From positions 62,001-126,000 of the forward strand of contig NZ_BNAO01000009.1 in NCBI RefSeq assembly GCF_014653435.1: a stretch of 64,000 nucleotides of DNA. The letters are read 5' to 3'. A program made the translations under genes and the position numbers. Positions 39,355 to 48,008 of the stretch are shown one piece after another. Position 1 is the first letter of the stretch, and the number at the start of each line of letters is the position of its first letter. The notes under the pieces are model-generated. The model saw only the letters and a program-made list of their open reading frames with translations, had not been told where the DNA came from and ran no database searches. The stretch is from Alishewanella longhuensis (lineage in GTDB: Bacteria > Pseudomonadota > Gammaproteobacteria > Enterobacterales > Alteromonadaceae).

Positions 39355-39383
39355 TTGCGGACGTCTAGAAGTTTTGCGATTAT
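39355..39383. promoter_or_regulatory. MetJ-type operator: two met boxes between mtnA and mtnK
   Basis: GGACGTCT (39359-39366) and AGAAGTTT (39367-39374) are adjacent eight-base units matching AGACGTCT at 7 and 6 of 8 positions. They overlap a candidate mtnK promoter with TTGCGG (39355-39360) and GATTAT (39378-39383), spacer 17. The site lies in the 91-bp gap between the divergent starts, so one MetJ complex could control both genes. Regulation is inferred. Confidence 0.68.
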
Positions 39384-39426
39384 GCAAGCTTTCGTTTTCC
39401 GATACAAGCAACAGAGGCTTTTTTAG

Positions 39427-40629
39427 ATGACGGCTTATCATATCTTTACTCCCGAACAGGCGATGCGTTTTGCCGATGAGCATAGTGAGCTCTTTGGTGA
39501 ACATAGCAAACTTAGCGCGGCCGAGTTTGGCGATGGCAACCTTAACCTGGTGTTTCGGGTAGTCAATGATAAAGGTACCTCACTTATCGTTAAACAAGCC
39601 CTGCCCTATGCCCGCTGCGTGGGCGAAAGCTGGCCACTGAGTACCGACCGTGCGCGGATAGAAGCCGAAGTATTGCAGCTACATGCGCGTTTTTGCCCGG
39701 AACATACGGTAGAGGTATTACATTTCGACCGCGAGTTATCGGCGATTTTAATGGAAGACCTAAAGCAGTATGACATCTTGCGCACGGCCTTAATCAAAGG
39801 TAAACATTTTAGCCACTTAGCAGCACAGTTGGCGCAGTATCTGGCGCAAACCTTGTTTTATACCAGCGACTTTGTATTAACCGGCCCGGCAAAAAAAGCG
39901 GCAGTGGCACAATTTATTAACCCAGACCTATGTTTAATAACCGAAGATTTGTTTTTTACCGATCCTTACTGCAACCACGAGCGCAATAATATCCACAGCC
40001 TTATTCAACCAAGGGCACGCGAGCTCTGGCAAGACGAGGAGTTAAAAGCCGAAGTCGCAGCATTAAAAGCTGACTTTTTATCCAAACCTCAGGCGTTACT
40101 GCATGGTGATGTGCACAGTGGCAGCATTTTTATTAACGAAGAAAACTGCAAAGTTATCGACGCTGAATTTGGTTTTTATGGCCCTATTGGTTTTGATGTC
40201 GGCTCCTTAATGGGTAATTTGCTGATTAACTACGTGGCGAGCGCCGGGTTATTTAGCGATCCACAACAAGTGCTAAAACAGCAACAATACCTGTTATCGC
40301 AAATTCAAGCGTTATGGCAACAGTTTGCTGAAACCTTTAGCCACCTGCAACAAACGGCTACCCAGGATCCGGCGTTACAAAATGAGCGCTATCAGGCCCG
40401 GTTTTTACAGCAGGTGTTTGCCGATGCGATTGGCTATGCCGGCTGTGAATTAATTCGCCGCACCGTTGGCTTAGCGCATGTAGCCGATTTGGAGAAAATT
40501 AGCGATGCAAAAACCCGGGCTAGCTGCGAAACCCATGCTATTGAGCTGGGCCGCCGTTTAATTCTCGCCCGGCAGAACCTCACATCGATAGAGCAGCTAT
40601 TGGCTTTAGTGCAAACACTAAAGCGCTAA
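39427..40629 (+). CDS. mtnK: S-methyl-5-thioribose kinase
   Basis: Phosphorylates methylthioribose to methylthioribose-1-phosphate, the entry to the salvage route used by MtnA. The 400-residue protein is a choline-kinase-like fold with AEFGDGNLNLVFRV, VKQALPYARCVGESWPL, the catalytic LLHGDVHSGSIFIN near residue 225 and the metal-site DAEFGFYGPIGFDVGS. Because MtnK is used, the upstream step should be a methylthioadenosine nucleosidase (elsewhere), not a phosphorylase. Confidence 0.95.
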   Translation: MTAYHIFTPEQAMRFADEHSELFGEHSKLSAAEFGDGNLNLVFRVVNDKGTSLIVKQALPYARCVGESWPLSTDRARIEAEVLQLHARFCPEHTVEVLHFDRELSAILMEDLKQYDILRTALIKGKHFSHLAAQLAQYLAQTLFYTSDFVLTGPAKKAAVAQFINPDLCLITEDLFFTDPYCNHERNNIHSLIQPRARELWQDEELKAEVAALKADFLSKPQALLHGDVHSGSIFINEENCKVIDAEFGFYGPIGFDVGSLMGNLLINYVASAGLFSDPQQVLKQQQYLLSQIQALWQQFAETFSHLQQTATQDPALQNERYQARFLQQVFADAIGYAGCELIRRTVGLAHVADLEKISDAKTRASCETHAIELGRRLILARQNLTSIEQLLALVQTLKR

Positions 40630-40789
40630 CTAGGGTTAAAACCCCTGATTTACAAGCTCAAATACCGGAATATCGCCCCGTTATCAACGCTGCAATAACT
40701 GCTTACATTTTTGCGAATACAGGTCGCTGGCTGCAATTGGGCAGCCATGGCACACTGTTGTTAATAATCTATTACAACAGGGAACCGCG

Positions 40790-41470
40790 ATGATAGCAGC
40801 CAGCGCGCTTTGTAAGTTTTTTGGTAGTGGCGATACTCAGGTAAAAGCCCTACGCGATGTCAGCTTAACGATTGCTGAAAACGAATTTGTCGCCATTATG
40901 GGTAGCTCTGGGTCAGGTAAATCGACCTTAATGAATATCCTGGGCTGTTTGGATACCCCAAGCAGTGGCCACTACAAATTAGCGGGCGCCAGCGTCAGTG
41001 AGCTGGATGACGAGCAGCTTTCTGCCATGCGCAACCAGCATATTGGCTTTATCTTTCAGTCTTTTCATTTATTACCCCGCTTAAGTGCTGCCGAAAACGT
41101 TGCCTTGCCACTGCGCTACACCGACACGCCTACTGATGAAGCATTGCAGCGCGCCGAACGATTGTTACAGCAAGTGGGGCTTGGCCATCGTATGCATCAT
41201 AAACCTGCTGAGATGTCAGGCGGACAGCGGCAACGCGTCGCCATAGCACGGGCTTTAATTAACAATCCCAAAGTGATTTTTGCCGATGAGCCAACCGGTA
41301 ACCTCGATAGCAAAACCTCAGTCGAAATTATGCAGCTCTTAACCGAACTACACCGCAATGGTAATACCGTAGTGATGGTTACCCACGAGGATGATATCGC
41401 GGCCTATGCACAACGGGTGATTAAGATGCGCGATGGGCAAATTTTGGAGGATAGTGCATGTTCGGTTTAA
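40790..41470 (+). CDS. ABC exporter ATP-binding protein (MacB/LolD type)
   Basis: ATPase of an export system. The 226-residue protein has Walker A GSSGSGKS (38-45), Q-loop FIFQSFHLLPRLSAAENV, signature MSGGQRQRVA near residue 141, Walker B VIFADEPTGNLDS and H-loop VTHED. The DEPTGNLDS and LLPRLSAAENV forms are typical of the MacB/LolD group that pairs with FtsX-like permeases. It is the first gene of a five-gene operon and overlaps the next by 13 bases. Confidence 0.94.
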   Translation: MIAASALCKFFGSGDTQVKALRDVSLTIAENEFVAIMGSSGSGKSTLMNILGCLDTPSSGHYKLAGASVSELDDEQLSAMRNQHIGFIFQSFHLLPRLSAAENVALPLRYTDTPTDEALQRAERLLQQVGLGHRMHHKPAEMSGGQRQRVAIARALINNPKVIFADEPTGNLDSKTSVEIMQLLTELHRNGNTVVMVTHEDDIAAYAQRVIKMRDGQILEDSACSV

Positions 41471-42399
41471 GCTTGTTACTTGCCGCGAGTTTGAGTCAAC
41501 AATTACAAAGTGACTTACCGCTATTGCTTACCGGCAGTCTGGTATCAGAGTACCGGCAAAACATTGTCGCGCCGATGAGTGATACCTGGCGCATTCAGGT
41601 GCAATGGTTAAAACCGGAAGCTGAAGCGGTAAAAGCCGGTGATTTAGTGGCGGTGTTCGACGCTGGCACTATTCAGGCCAATATAGAGCGGTTAAAAAAT
41701 CAGCTCATCAGCACCCAGGAACAATTAAAGCAGCTAGAAAGTCAGCATGCGTTAAAAGTGATGGAAGCAGAATTTGAGCTAGCGCGACGGCAATTATTGT
41801 TAGAAAAAGCAGACATTGATGCGGCAGTACCCAAAGATAATCTTAGCCTGTACGACTATGAAAATAACCAGCTACTACAACAACGCGCTACTACCGAACT
41901 AAAAAAAGCCCGCGAAACACTGGCTACTGCCAGGCAAGAACAACAAACCGCCTTATTTAAACAACAATTACAAATTGAAAAAACCGCTGCAGAGCTGGCC
42001 GAAGCAGAGCAAAACCTCACCAAAATGAGTGTTTACGCCGAGCGCGATGGTGCTATTAGCTATAGTTTGCATCCCTGGTATCGCACTAAGCTGTTTGCCG
42101 GTGTTACCGCCCAACCTGGTTGGTTAATTGCTGAAGTCACTGAGTTGGAGGGGCTTTATGTCGAGGCCTGGGTGCACGAAGTAGACGTGCCGCGCTTACA
42201 GCAAGCCACCGCCATCAGTGCCCGCTTTGATATCGCCCCAGAGCAGCAATTTCCGGTAAGCCTGCAACTATTGGCAGGACAAGGCGAAAAGCGGCAGTCT
42301 TGGGGTAATGCCTTGTATTATAGAGCCAAATTTACGGCCAACAGCCTGCCGGTAGCTCAGCCTTTATTAGGCATGGGCCTGTTGCTGGAGGTACGCTAA
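41458..42399 (+). CDS. Membrane-fusion (HlyD-like) protein 1 of the ABC exporter
   Basis: Periplasmic adaptor. The 313-residue protein has a short signal-like start (MFGLSLLLAASLS), a long coiled coil (about residues 72-190, rich in Glu, Gln, Leu) and flanking barrel regions such as VKAGDLVAVFDAGTI and YAERDGAISYSLHPWYRTK. GGAGG lies seven bases before the ATG. It has no lipobox, unlike the two adaptors that follow. The stop is one base before the next gene. Confidence 0.85.
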   Translation: MFGLSLLLAASLSQQLQSDLPLLLTGSLVSEYRQNIVAPMSDTWRIQVQWLKPEAEAVKAGDLVAVFDAGTIQANIERLKNQLISTQEQLKQLESQHALKVMEAEFELARRQLLLEKADIDAAVPKDNLSLYDYENNQLLQQRATTELKKARETLATARQEQQTALFKQQLQIEKTAAELAEAEQNLTKMSVYAERDGAISYSLHPWYRTKLFAGVTAQPGWLIAEVTELEGLYVEAWVHEVDVPRLQQATAISARFDIAPEQQFPVSLQLLAGQGEKRQSWGNALYYRAKFTANSLPVAQPLLGMGLLLEVR

Positions 42400-42400
42400 G

Positions 42401-43405
42401 ATGAGTAAAAAACGGTTAATCGCTATTACAGCAAGCTTAGGTTTACTGCTACTGGCTAGTTGCTCCCCCGCCCCGGAAACCAGCAGTAGCCCACAGCAGC
42501 GCCAGCACGTTCGCGCTACGGGCCAGTTGGCGGCAGCCAGCTTTTATACTGTGTCGCCCCCTAGTGTCGGCCGAATGTGGCAGTACAATATTAGAGAAAT
42601 GGCAGCCGAAGGCACTCTGCTAGAGCCCGGCATGCCGGTTATCGCTTTTGATAGCCAAACGGTACAAGACGAGTTACGTAATAAAAATATTGAATTACGT
42701 AGTGCCCAGCAAGAGCTAGCCAATCGTTTAACCACCGACGAGCAACGCTACGAAGAGCTAAAGCTGCAGCTGGCGGAACGCAAGAATGATCATGATCGTG
42801 AACAACGCAAAGCGGAAATTGTGGATCACTCACGCTCAGAGAATGACCGCCGTAAAGCGCAGATTGATTATACTATTGCCCAAAGTCAGTATCAGCTGGC
42901 ACAAAGCCGCTTAGACTTTCATCAGCAACAACGCGCGGCCGAGGAGCAAATTATTTCTTCGAAGATTGCGCGTTTGACTGCCGAAGTACAGCAATTACAA
43001 CGTGAAGTTGCCTCATTGCAAATCACAGCGCCCCTTGCAGGAATTATGGTCTATGTGCCTGACTACAATGGTGAAAAATCTTCCGTAGGCGACACCGTTC
43101 AATTTGGCCAGCCCATTGCCGAGGTCAGTCAGTTAGAAAGCCTGTATGTCAAAACCGAAATTGATGAGGTCGATTTAAAATATTTGCGGTCTGGTTTGAC
43201 GGTACAGATCACTTTGGACGCCTATCCTGAGCGCAATTTTAGCGGCATTCTCACCGACTTAGGCACTGCCGTACGCAACAAAACCGCGGAAAACCTCAGC
43301 CGTGTAGTGGATGCCCGTATTAAGCTGGATGAAACCGATGTCAGCATTATGCGCCCCGGGATGAGCGCCCGTTTACAAATTCGTTTAACGCAGGGAGCCG
43401 AATAA
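42401..43405 (+). CDS. Membrane-fusion (HlyD-like) lipoprotein 2 of the ABC exporter
   Basis: A 334-residue adaptor with a lipoprotein signal ending LASC (Cys21), a Gln/Glu-rich coiled coil (about 85-205) and a lipoyl/barrel section with ITAPLAGIMVYVPDYNGEKSSVG (in part), DTVQFGQPIAEVSQLE and IDEVDLKYLRSGLTV, the classic adaptor pattern. It overlaps the third adaptor gene by one base. Confidence 0.9.
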   Translation: MSKKRLIAITASLGLLLLASCSPAPETSSSPQQRQHVRATGQLAAASFYTVSPPSVGRMWQYNIREMAAEGTLLEPGMPVIAFDSQTVQDELRNKNIELRSAQQELANRLTTDEQRYEELKLQLAERKNDHDREQRKAEIVDHSRSENDRRKAQIDYTIAQSQYQLAQSRLDFHQQQRAAEEQIISSKIARLTAEVQQLQREVASLQITAPLAGIMVYVPDYNGEKSSVGDTVQFGQPIAEVSQLESLYVKTEIDEVDLKYLRSGLTVQITLDAYPERNFSGILTDLGTAVRNKTAENLSRVVDARIKLDETDVSIMRPGMSARLQIRLTQGAE

Positions 43406-44586
43406 TGCGCCATCTAGTCGTTATCGTCAGTTCCCTTTGCTTCCTGAGCGCCTGTGGTAAGGCGCCAGAAAATACCGCCTTACTGCAGGTACAACTTACT
43501 GCGCTGGAACATCGAATTCAGGCTGAAGGCGAACTCTATGCCGTTAATGCCATTAATATTAATGCGCCACAAAGTACCCGCGGCCCGCGTTTTATTGCTG
43601 AGCTAACCGCTGAGTACAGTAGCGTCGCACCGGGCGATTTAGTGATCCGTTTTGACGCTACCCAGCTAGAGCGTAGTCGCCGCGATGCCGCCAATGCACT
43701 GTCCGGTGTACTGGCAGATCAGGATTTTAAAGGCTCACAGCAACAAGCTGAACTGACCAATATTGGGCTGGATCAGCGCTTAGTGCAGCAAGAGTTTGCC
43801 TTTGCCGATCGCTTTAGCATCGACGATGTACAAATTCGCTCACGGCTGGAAATTCTGGACTCCATGCAAAATAAAGAATTTTTGGGTGAAAAGCAGTCTT
43901 ACTTAAACTGGCAGCAACAAAGCTTTGCGGCTCGCTCCCAAGGCGAGCTAGATTTATTGCAACTGCAAAAAGGGCAGCAACAGGGTTTGTTGGAGCAAGC
44001 AGAAACTGGCTTAGCCGCACTGGAAATACGAGCGCCACATCATGGTATTTTGCTTTACGACACCAACTGGCGCGGTGAAAAACCTGAAGTTGGCCGTATG
44101 GTATTTCCGGGAGAAAAAATTGGCAGTATTCCGGATCTAAGCCTGCAACATCTGAAACTGCAAATTATTGAACAAGAGGCGGTTGGCTTGGCGGTAGATC
44201 AGTTAGTGTCTTTTCGCTTAACAGCGCGTCCAGAGCAAGTACTGGAAGGCCGGGTAAAAAGTGTTGGTCAGGTTGCTCAATCACGCGAGCGACGGGATCC
44301 GCGGCGCTATATTGAAGTGATTGTAGAGCCAAGTGCCCAACAGGATTTTTTCTTACCGGGTGCTAAGATACGCGCCGAGATCCAAGCCAATACCCTAGCA
44401 GAGGTCGTGGCTATCCCACTACAAGCTATCTTTAATGATGAACAAGGCCAATATGTCTGGCAACAACAAGGCGGCAGTTTGCAGCGGCAACAGGTGACCT
44501 TGGGCGCCAAAAGTCTCACTCACGCCGAAATTACCGCTGGCCTTAGTGCTGGCGATCGCATTAGTTTACTGCCACCGGAGCAATAA
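43405..44586 (+). CDS. Membrane-fusion (HlyD-like) lipoprotein 3 of the ABC exporter
   Basis: A 393-residue adaptor with a lipobox LSAC (Cys17), a coiled coil, the lipoyl-like LEIRAPHHGILLYDTNWRGEKP (in part) and a C-terminal membrane-proximal domain (VVAIPLQAIFNDEQGQYVW) that the second adaptor lacks. It is therefore the most complete of the three. It is followed one base later by the permease gene. Confidence 0.9.
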   Translation: MRHLVVIVSSLCFLSACGKAPENTALLQVQLTALEHRIQAEGELYAVNAININAPQSTRGPRFIAELTAEYSSVAPGDLVIRFDATQLERSRRDAANALSGVLADQDFKGSQQQAELTNIGLDQRLVQQEFAFADRFSIDDVQIRSRLEILDSMQNKEFLGEKQSYLNWQQQSFAARSQGELDLLQLQKGQQQGLLEQAETGLAALEIRAPHHGILLYDTNWRGEKPEVGRMVFPGEKIGSIPDLSLQHLKLQIIEQEAVGLAVDQLVSFRLTARPEQVLEGRVKSVGQVAQSRERRDPRRYIEVIVEPSAQQDFFLPGAKIRAEIQANTLAEVVAIPLQAIFNDEQGQYVWQQQGGSLQRQQVTLGAKSLTHAEITAGLSAGDRISLLPPEQ

Positions 44587-44587
44587 A

Positions 44588-45823
44588 ATGAAACATAGCG
44601 CCATGCTAAAAGATACGCTGGCCGAGTTGGCACAGCATAAACTGCGGACATTTTTAACCTTGCTGGGGATGATTTTTGGGGTAGGTGCAGTAATTGCCAT
44701 GCTAAACATCGGTGAAGGTGCGGAGCGCGAAGCCTTAAAAACTATTGAAACCATGGGGCTGCGTAATATTATTGTTGAAAGTAAAAGTTTTGACGAAAAA
44801 ACTCTATTAGAGCACCGTAAACATTCTCTGGGGGTTAGCCAAAGTGATTTGCAGGCGGCGGTAAGCACTTTACCGGGCATTACGGGTTTTAGTGCGGAGC
44901 GCCAACTGGAAACTTACGCCATTATCAGCCATAGCGGCAAAAGTGAAGGCGTTGCGGTAGGCGTACTGCCCAGCTATATGGAGCTCAGCAGCCTCCCTTT
45001 GGCCAGCGGTCGAAACTTTACCGAGCAAGAGGATCTTTATGCGGCCCAGGTCGCGGTACTCGGCTCGCAAATGGCCGCCAATTTATTTCCTGCAGGTGAT
45101 GCCTTAGGCCAGTATGTAAAAGCGAACCATGTCTGGTTACAAGTTATTGGTGTGCTGGCTGAACCCTACAACAGCCAAAACGAATTTCAGGGCATCAAGC
45201 TGGGCGGTGAGCAGAACCAATTGTTTATGCCTTTGCAAACCGCGCAAAACCGCTTTCGCAGCGTACCATTGGAAGCAGAACTCAGCTCCTTTCGGCTGCA
45301 ACTGGCAGAAGGCGCAAACAGCGCAGTGGCTGCGCGCATGCTCAATCATTTGTTACAGCAACGCCACAATGATATTGATGATTTCCGCCTGATCGTACCG
45401 GCTGCACTGCTGGCACAACAAGAGCAAACTCAGAAAATTTTTAATATTGTTATGTCCTGTGTTGCCGGTATTTCCCTGCTGGTAGGGGGTATTGGCATTA
45501 TGAACATTATGCTGGCCACCGTGTTAGAGCGCACCAAAGAAATTGGTTTGCTACGTGCCATTGGCGCAACTAAGCGCGATATTAAACTGCAGTTTGTGGC
45601 CGAAAGTTTTACCATTGCTATTGTTGGCGGCATCGCCGGTATTCTGTTTGGGATTATTCTCTCCGAGCTGATTGCATTTTACTCGGGCTGGGCGGTGTCC
45701 TGGTCGTTGCCGGCGATAGTGCTTAGCTTTAGCATCTGCGCTTTAATTGGTATCGCTTTTGGCGTCTATCCAGCCATTAAAGCCTCAGAGTTAGATCCTA
45801 TCACCGCTTTACAAACGGATTAA
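44588..45823 (+). CDS. ABC exporter permease (MacB/FtsX type)
   Basis: A 411-residue inner-membrane protein with one N-terminal helix after LRTFLTLLGMIFGVGAVIAM, a MacB-like periplasmic domain of about 220 residues, and three C-terminal helices starting IVMSCVAGISLLVGGIGIMN, with the FtsX signature TKEIGLLRAIGATKRDI. There is no fused ATPase; that is the separate first gene. ATG 44588 has CGGAG seven bases upstream; the frame runs back into the third adaptor gene, which I discount. It is convergent with the next gene, overlapping by four bases. Confidence 0.93.
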   Translation: MKHSAMLKDTLAELAQHKLRTFLTLLGMIFGVGAVIAMLNIGEGAEREALKTIETMGLRNIIVESKSFDEKTLLEHRKHSLGVSQSDLQAAVSTLPGITGFSAERQLETYAIISHSGKSEGVAVGVLPSYMELSSLPLASGRNFTEQEDLYAAQVAVLGSQMAANLFPAGDALGQYVKANHVWLQVIGVLAEPYNSQNEFQGIKLGGEQNQLFMPLQTAQNRFRSVPLEAELSSFRLQLAEGANSAVAARMLNHLLQQRHNDIDDFRLIVPAALLAQQEQTQKIFNIVMSCVAGISLLVGGIGIMNIMLATVLERTKEIGLLRAIGATKRDIKLQFVAESFTIAIVGGIAGILFGIILSELIAFYSGWAVSWSLPAIVLSFSICALIGIAFGVYPAIKASELDPITALQTD

Positions 45824-46584
45824 CGACGTTGCTGATCGCAAGCCGGCTGCAGATTTTGGTTGGCTTGCCGGAAATACCTTAACTGCAGTTCGGTAAAAGC
45901 GGGTTGTTGCCACAAGTGCTGCTGCGCCTCACCAAAGGCAGCAGCAAGCTCTGGACGATGAAAAGCCAGCCGATAAAAGCCGCCGGGTAAGTTAAAAAGC
46001 TTCAGTGCAGGCTCTGCAGCTAATGCATCCAAATGGTGACCTAAGATATTACGATCTAATATTATGGCGTCCGCTCTGCCCCGTAACAGCATATCAACTT
46101 GCGCTTGCTGATCGACGGTTTCACTGTAATCCATCATTTGCGTAACCGCCCAGCGGAATTCTTCACCAAGCACCTGTTCAGCTGTCTGAAACGCAATAAC
46201 GCGCTGCCGAGCTAAATCGGCTAAGCTTTGAATATCCAGTTTACCGTCAGCTAACGTCGTCACGACGTTTTGGTAATGAATATAAGGGCAGCTGTAGAAA
46301 TATTCTGGCAAGGTGCTATGCATCGGCTGCAATGTCACTGCATCAAATGCGCCGCTTTTAAACAAAGGAAGCAAACGACCGTTCGGTACATGAGTAAATT
46401 CTGCACGCATCCCTGCCGCTGCAAACAAGGCAGTTAACAACTCTAGTTCATATCCAGAGCCAGAAGTCAGATCAATATAAGGAGGCTTATGTAAACCAAC
46501 CAGCACCTGCACCCTAGGAGGCTCTGCCAGTGCAGGATAAGATATAGCAAAGACTAAACATAACCCAAAATATAAACTTCGCAT
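45820..46584 (-). CDS. Periplasmic solute-binding protein, family 3 (orphan)
   Basis: A 254-residue exported protein: signal MRSLYFGLCLVFAISYPALA, then VQVLVGLHKPPYIDLTSGSGYELELL (in part), the usual family 3 start. It has FKSGAFDAVTLQPMHS and LLRGRADAIILDRN later. GAGGAG lies seven to eight bases before the ATG. No permease or ATPase of an importer is adjacent, and the neighbouring exporter reads toward it. Ligand unknown. Confidence 0.87.
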   Translation of the reverse strand: MRSLYFGLCLVFAISYPALAEPPRVQVLVGLHKPPYIDLTSGSGYELELLTALFAAAGMRAEFTHVPNGRLLPLFKSGAFDAVTLQPMHSTLPEYFYSCPYIHYQNVVTTLADGKLDIQSLADLARQRVIAFQTAEQVLGEEFRWAVTQMMDYSETVDQQAQVDMLLRGRADAIILDRNILGHHLDALAAEPALKLFNLPGGFYRLAFHRPELAAAFGEAQQHLWQQPAFTELQLRYFRQANQNLQPACDQQRR

Positions 46585-46704
46585 CCACAGCTCCTCTTAG
46601 CAAAGCCTATACTTAGTGTAGTTGATTTTACACCCGACCGAGCTTGCGACAATTAAATAAGCAGGCTTAACTTAGGGCGTGTTGAGGTTTTAAAGGGGTT
46701 CGCG

Positions 46705-47421
46705 ATGCGCATTTTTTTAATACTCTGTGCATTATTCTCTTCGCAAAGCAACTCCAAGGTGCTGTGGCAGGATTATCGGTTAACTTACCTTTATGGTGAA
46801 AACTACCGTTTAGGTGAACCAACCCGGCAGGTACTTACCATTGAACACGCCGCTCAAACCAGCTGGGGTGATAATTTCTTTTTTCTTGATCATATGCGTT
46901 TTCAAGATGGTAATCGCACCAACTATGCCGAAATCCAGCCGCGTTTTAGTTTAGCGAAAAATAGCCATCTCAATTATCAATTTGGCCCGGTGCAAGATGT
47001 GTTGCTTGCCGCACATATAGAAATGAGCAGCTTCGCGACCAATGTTTTATATGGTATCGGTTTAGATTTAGCCATACCGGGATTTCGTTTTTTCCAAACC
47101 AATCTTTATCGACGCAACAACGACAAAGTCGCTGATAATTGGCAATTAACCCTGGTCTGGGCCTATCCTTTTCAGATTGGCGAACAACAATTTCTGCTGG
47201 ATGGTTTTCTAGACTGGGCAAGTGGCAGTGTTGACCAACGTGCTAATCTAAATCTTACACCGCAACTTAAATGGCTAATCAGCCCCCATTTGGGGCTCGA
47301 GAGTCCGCTTTGGCTGGGTATCGAGTATGTGCTGTGGCAAAACAAATTTGGTGTTGCTGATAGCGAACACCTGCGAAGCCATGAAAGAAATGTAAATGTG
47401 TTAATCAAGTGGCATTTTTAG
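46705..47421 (+). CDS. Outer-membrane protein, Tsx/OmpK-like nucleoside channel family
   Basis: A 238-residue beta-barrel candidate with a short signal peptide (MRIFLILCALFSSQSNS) and a C-terminal Phe (IKWHF), as expected of outer-membrane barrels. The start WQDYRLTYLYGENYRLGEP, the segment WGDNFFFLDHMRFQDGNRTNYAEIQPRFSL (in part) and the alternating hydrophobic pattern resemble the Tsx/OmpK family. Nucleoside uptake is inferred from the family and fits the cytosine deaminase gene downstream. AAAGGGG precedes the ATG. Confidence 0.78.
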   Translation: MRIFLILCALFSSQSNSKVLWQDYRLTYLYGENYRLGEPTRQVLTIEHAAQTSWGDNFFFLDHMRFQDGNRTNYAEIQPRFSLAKNSHLNYQFGPVQDVLLAAHIEMSSFATNVLYGIGLDLAIPGFRFFQTNLYRRNNDKVADNWQLTLVWAYPFQIGEQQFLLDGFLDWASGSVDQRANLNLTPQLKWLISPHLGLESPLWLGIEYVLWQNKFGVADSEHLRSHERNVNVLIKWHF

Positions 47422-47564
47422 CAAGACCACTGCAAAATCTGAATTACGCTGGCTAATATGGCGCCAAACTTACACTTAGCCACGGCTGAGCGAGGCGTTA
47501 CGAAAAACATGGCTCAAATGCCTTAAAACAGCTAGGCTGAGTAAGAAACGTTAAGGAGATTAAA

Positions 47565-48008
47565 ATGCGCGATCCCTTTTTACAAGCGGCCATTGATGAA
47601 GCCAAAAAAGGTTTAGCAGCAGGTGGCATCCCTATTGGCTCTGTCCTGGTGATCGATGGCAAAATTGTTGGCCGCGGCCATAACCAGCGGGTACAGCAAG
47701 GCAGTGCTATATTGCATGCCGAAATGCATTGCCTGGAGCAAGCGGGTCGTTTGTCATCGGCTGACTATAAAAAAGCCACCCTCTACTCTACTTTATCGCC
47801 ATGCGATATGTGTAGTGGCACCGCCTTACTGTATGGCATACCGAAAATAGTCGTTGGTGAAAACCAAACTTTTCAGGGGCCTGAAGCCTATGTCCGTAGC
47901 CGCGGCGTGGAACTTAGCATAGTGCAGGACGAGGAATGTATAAAGCTGATGCAAGACTTTATCGCCGCCGCACCTGAATTGTGGTTTGAAGATATTGGTA
48001 AGGTATGA
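47565..48008 (+). CDS. Cytosine deaminase of the yeast Fcy1 type
   Basis: Zinc deaminase of 147 residues. Zinc and catalytic residues are H51 and E53 (LHAEMHCLE) and C80/C83 (SPCDMC). The text matches yeast cytosine deaminase far better than bacterial CodA (a different fold) or guanine deaminase: LSPCDMCSGTALLYGIPKIV (in part), VVGENQTF and the C-terminal WFEDIGKV. It should convert cytosine to uracil. AAGGAG precedes the ATG, and its stop overlaps the next gene by four bases. Confidence 0.87.
   Translation: MRDPFLQAAIDEAKKGLAAGGIPIGSVLVIDGKIVGRGHNQRVQQGSAILHAEMHCLEQAGRLSSADYKKATLYSTLSPCDMCSGTALLYGIPKIVVGENQTFQGPEAYVRSRGVELSIVQDEECIKLMQDFIAAAPELWFEDIGKV

Noticed and set aside
44546-44587. 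Longer start for the exporter permease
   Set aside because: It would overlap the third adaptor and lacks a ribosome binding site, whereas ATG 44588 has one and fits the family.
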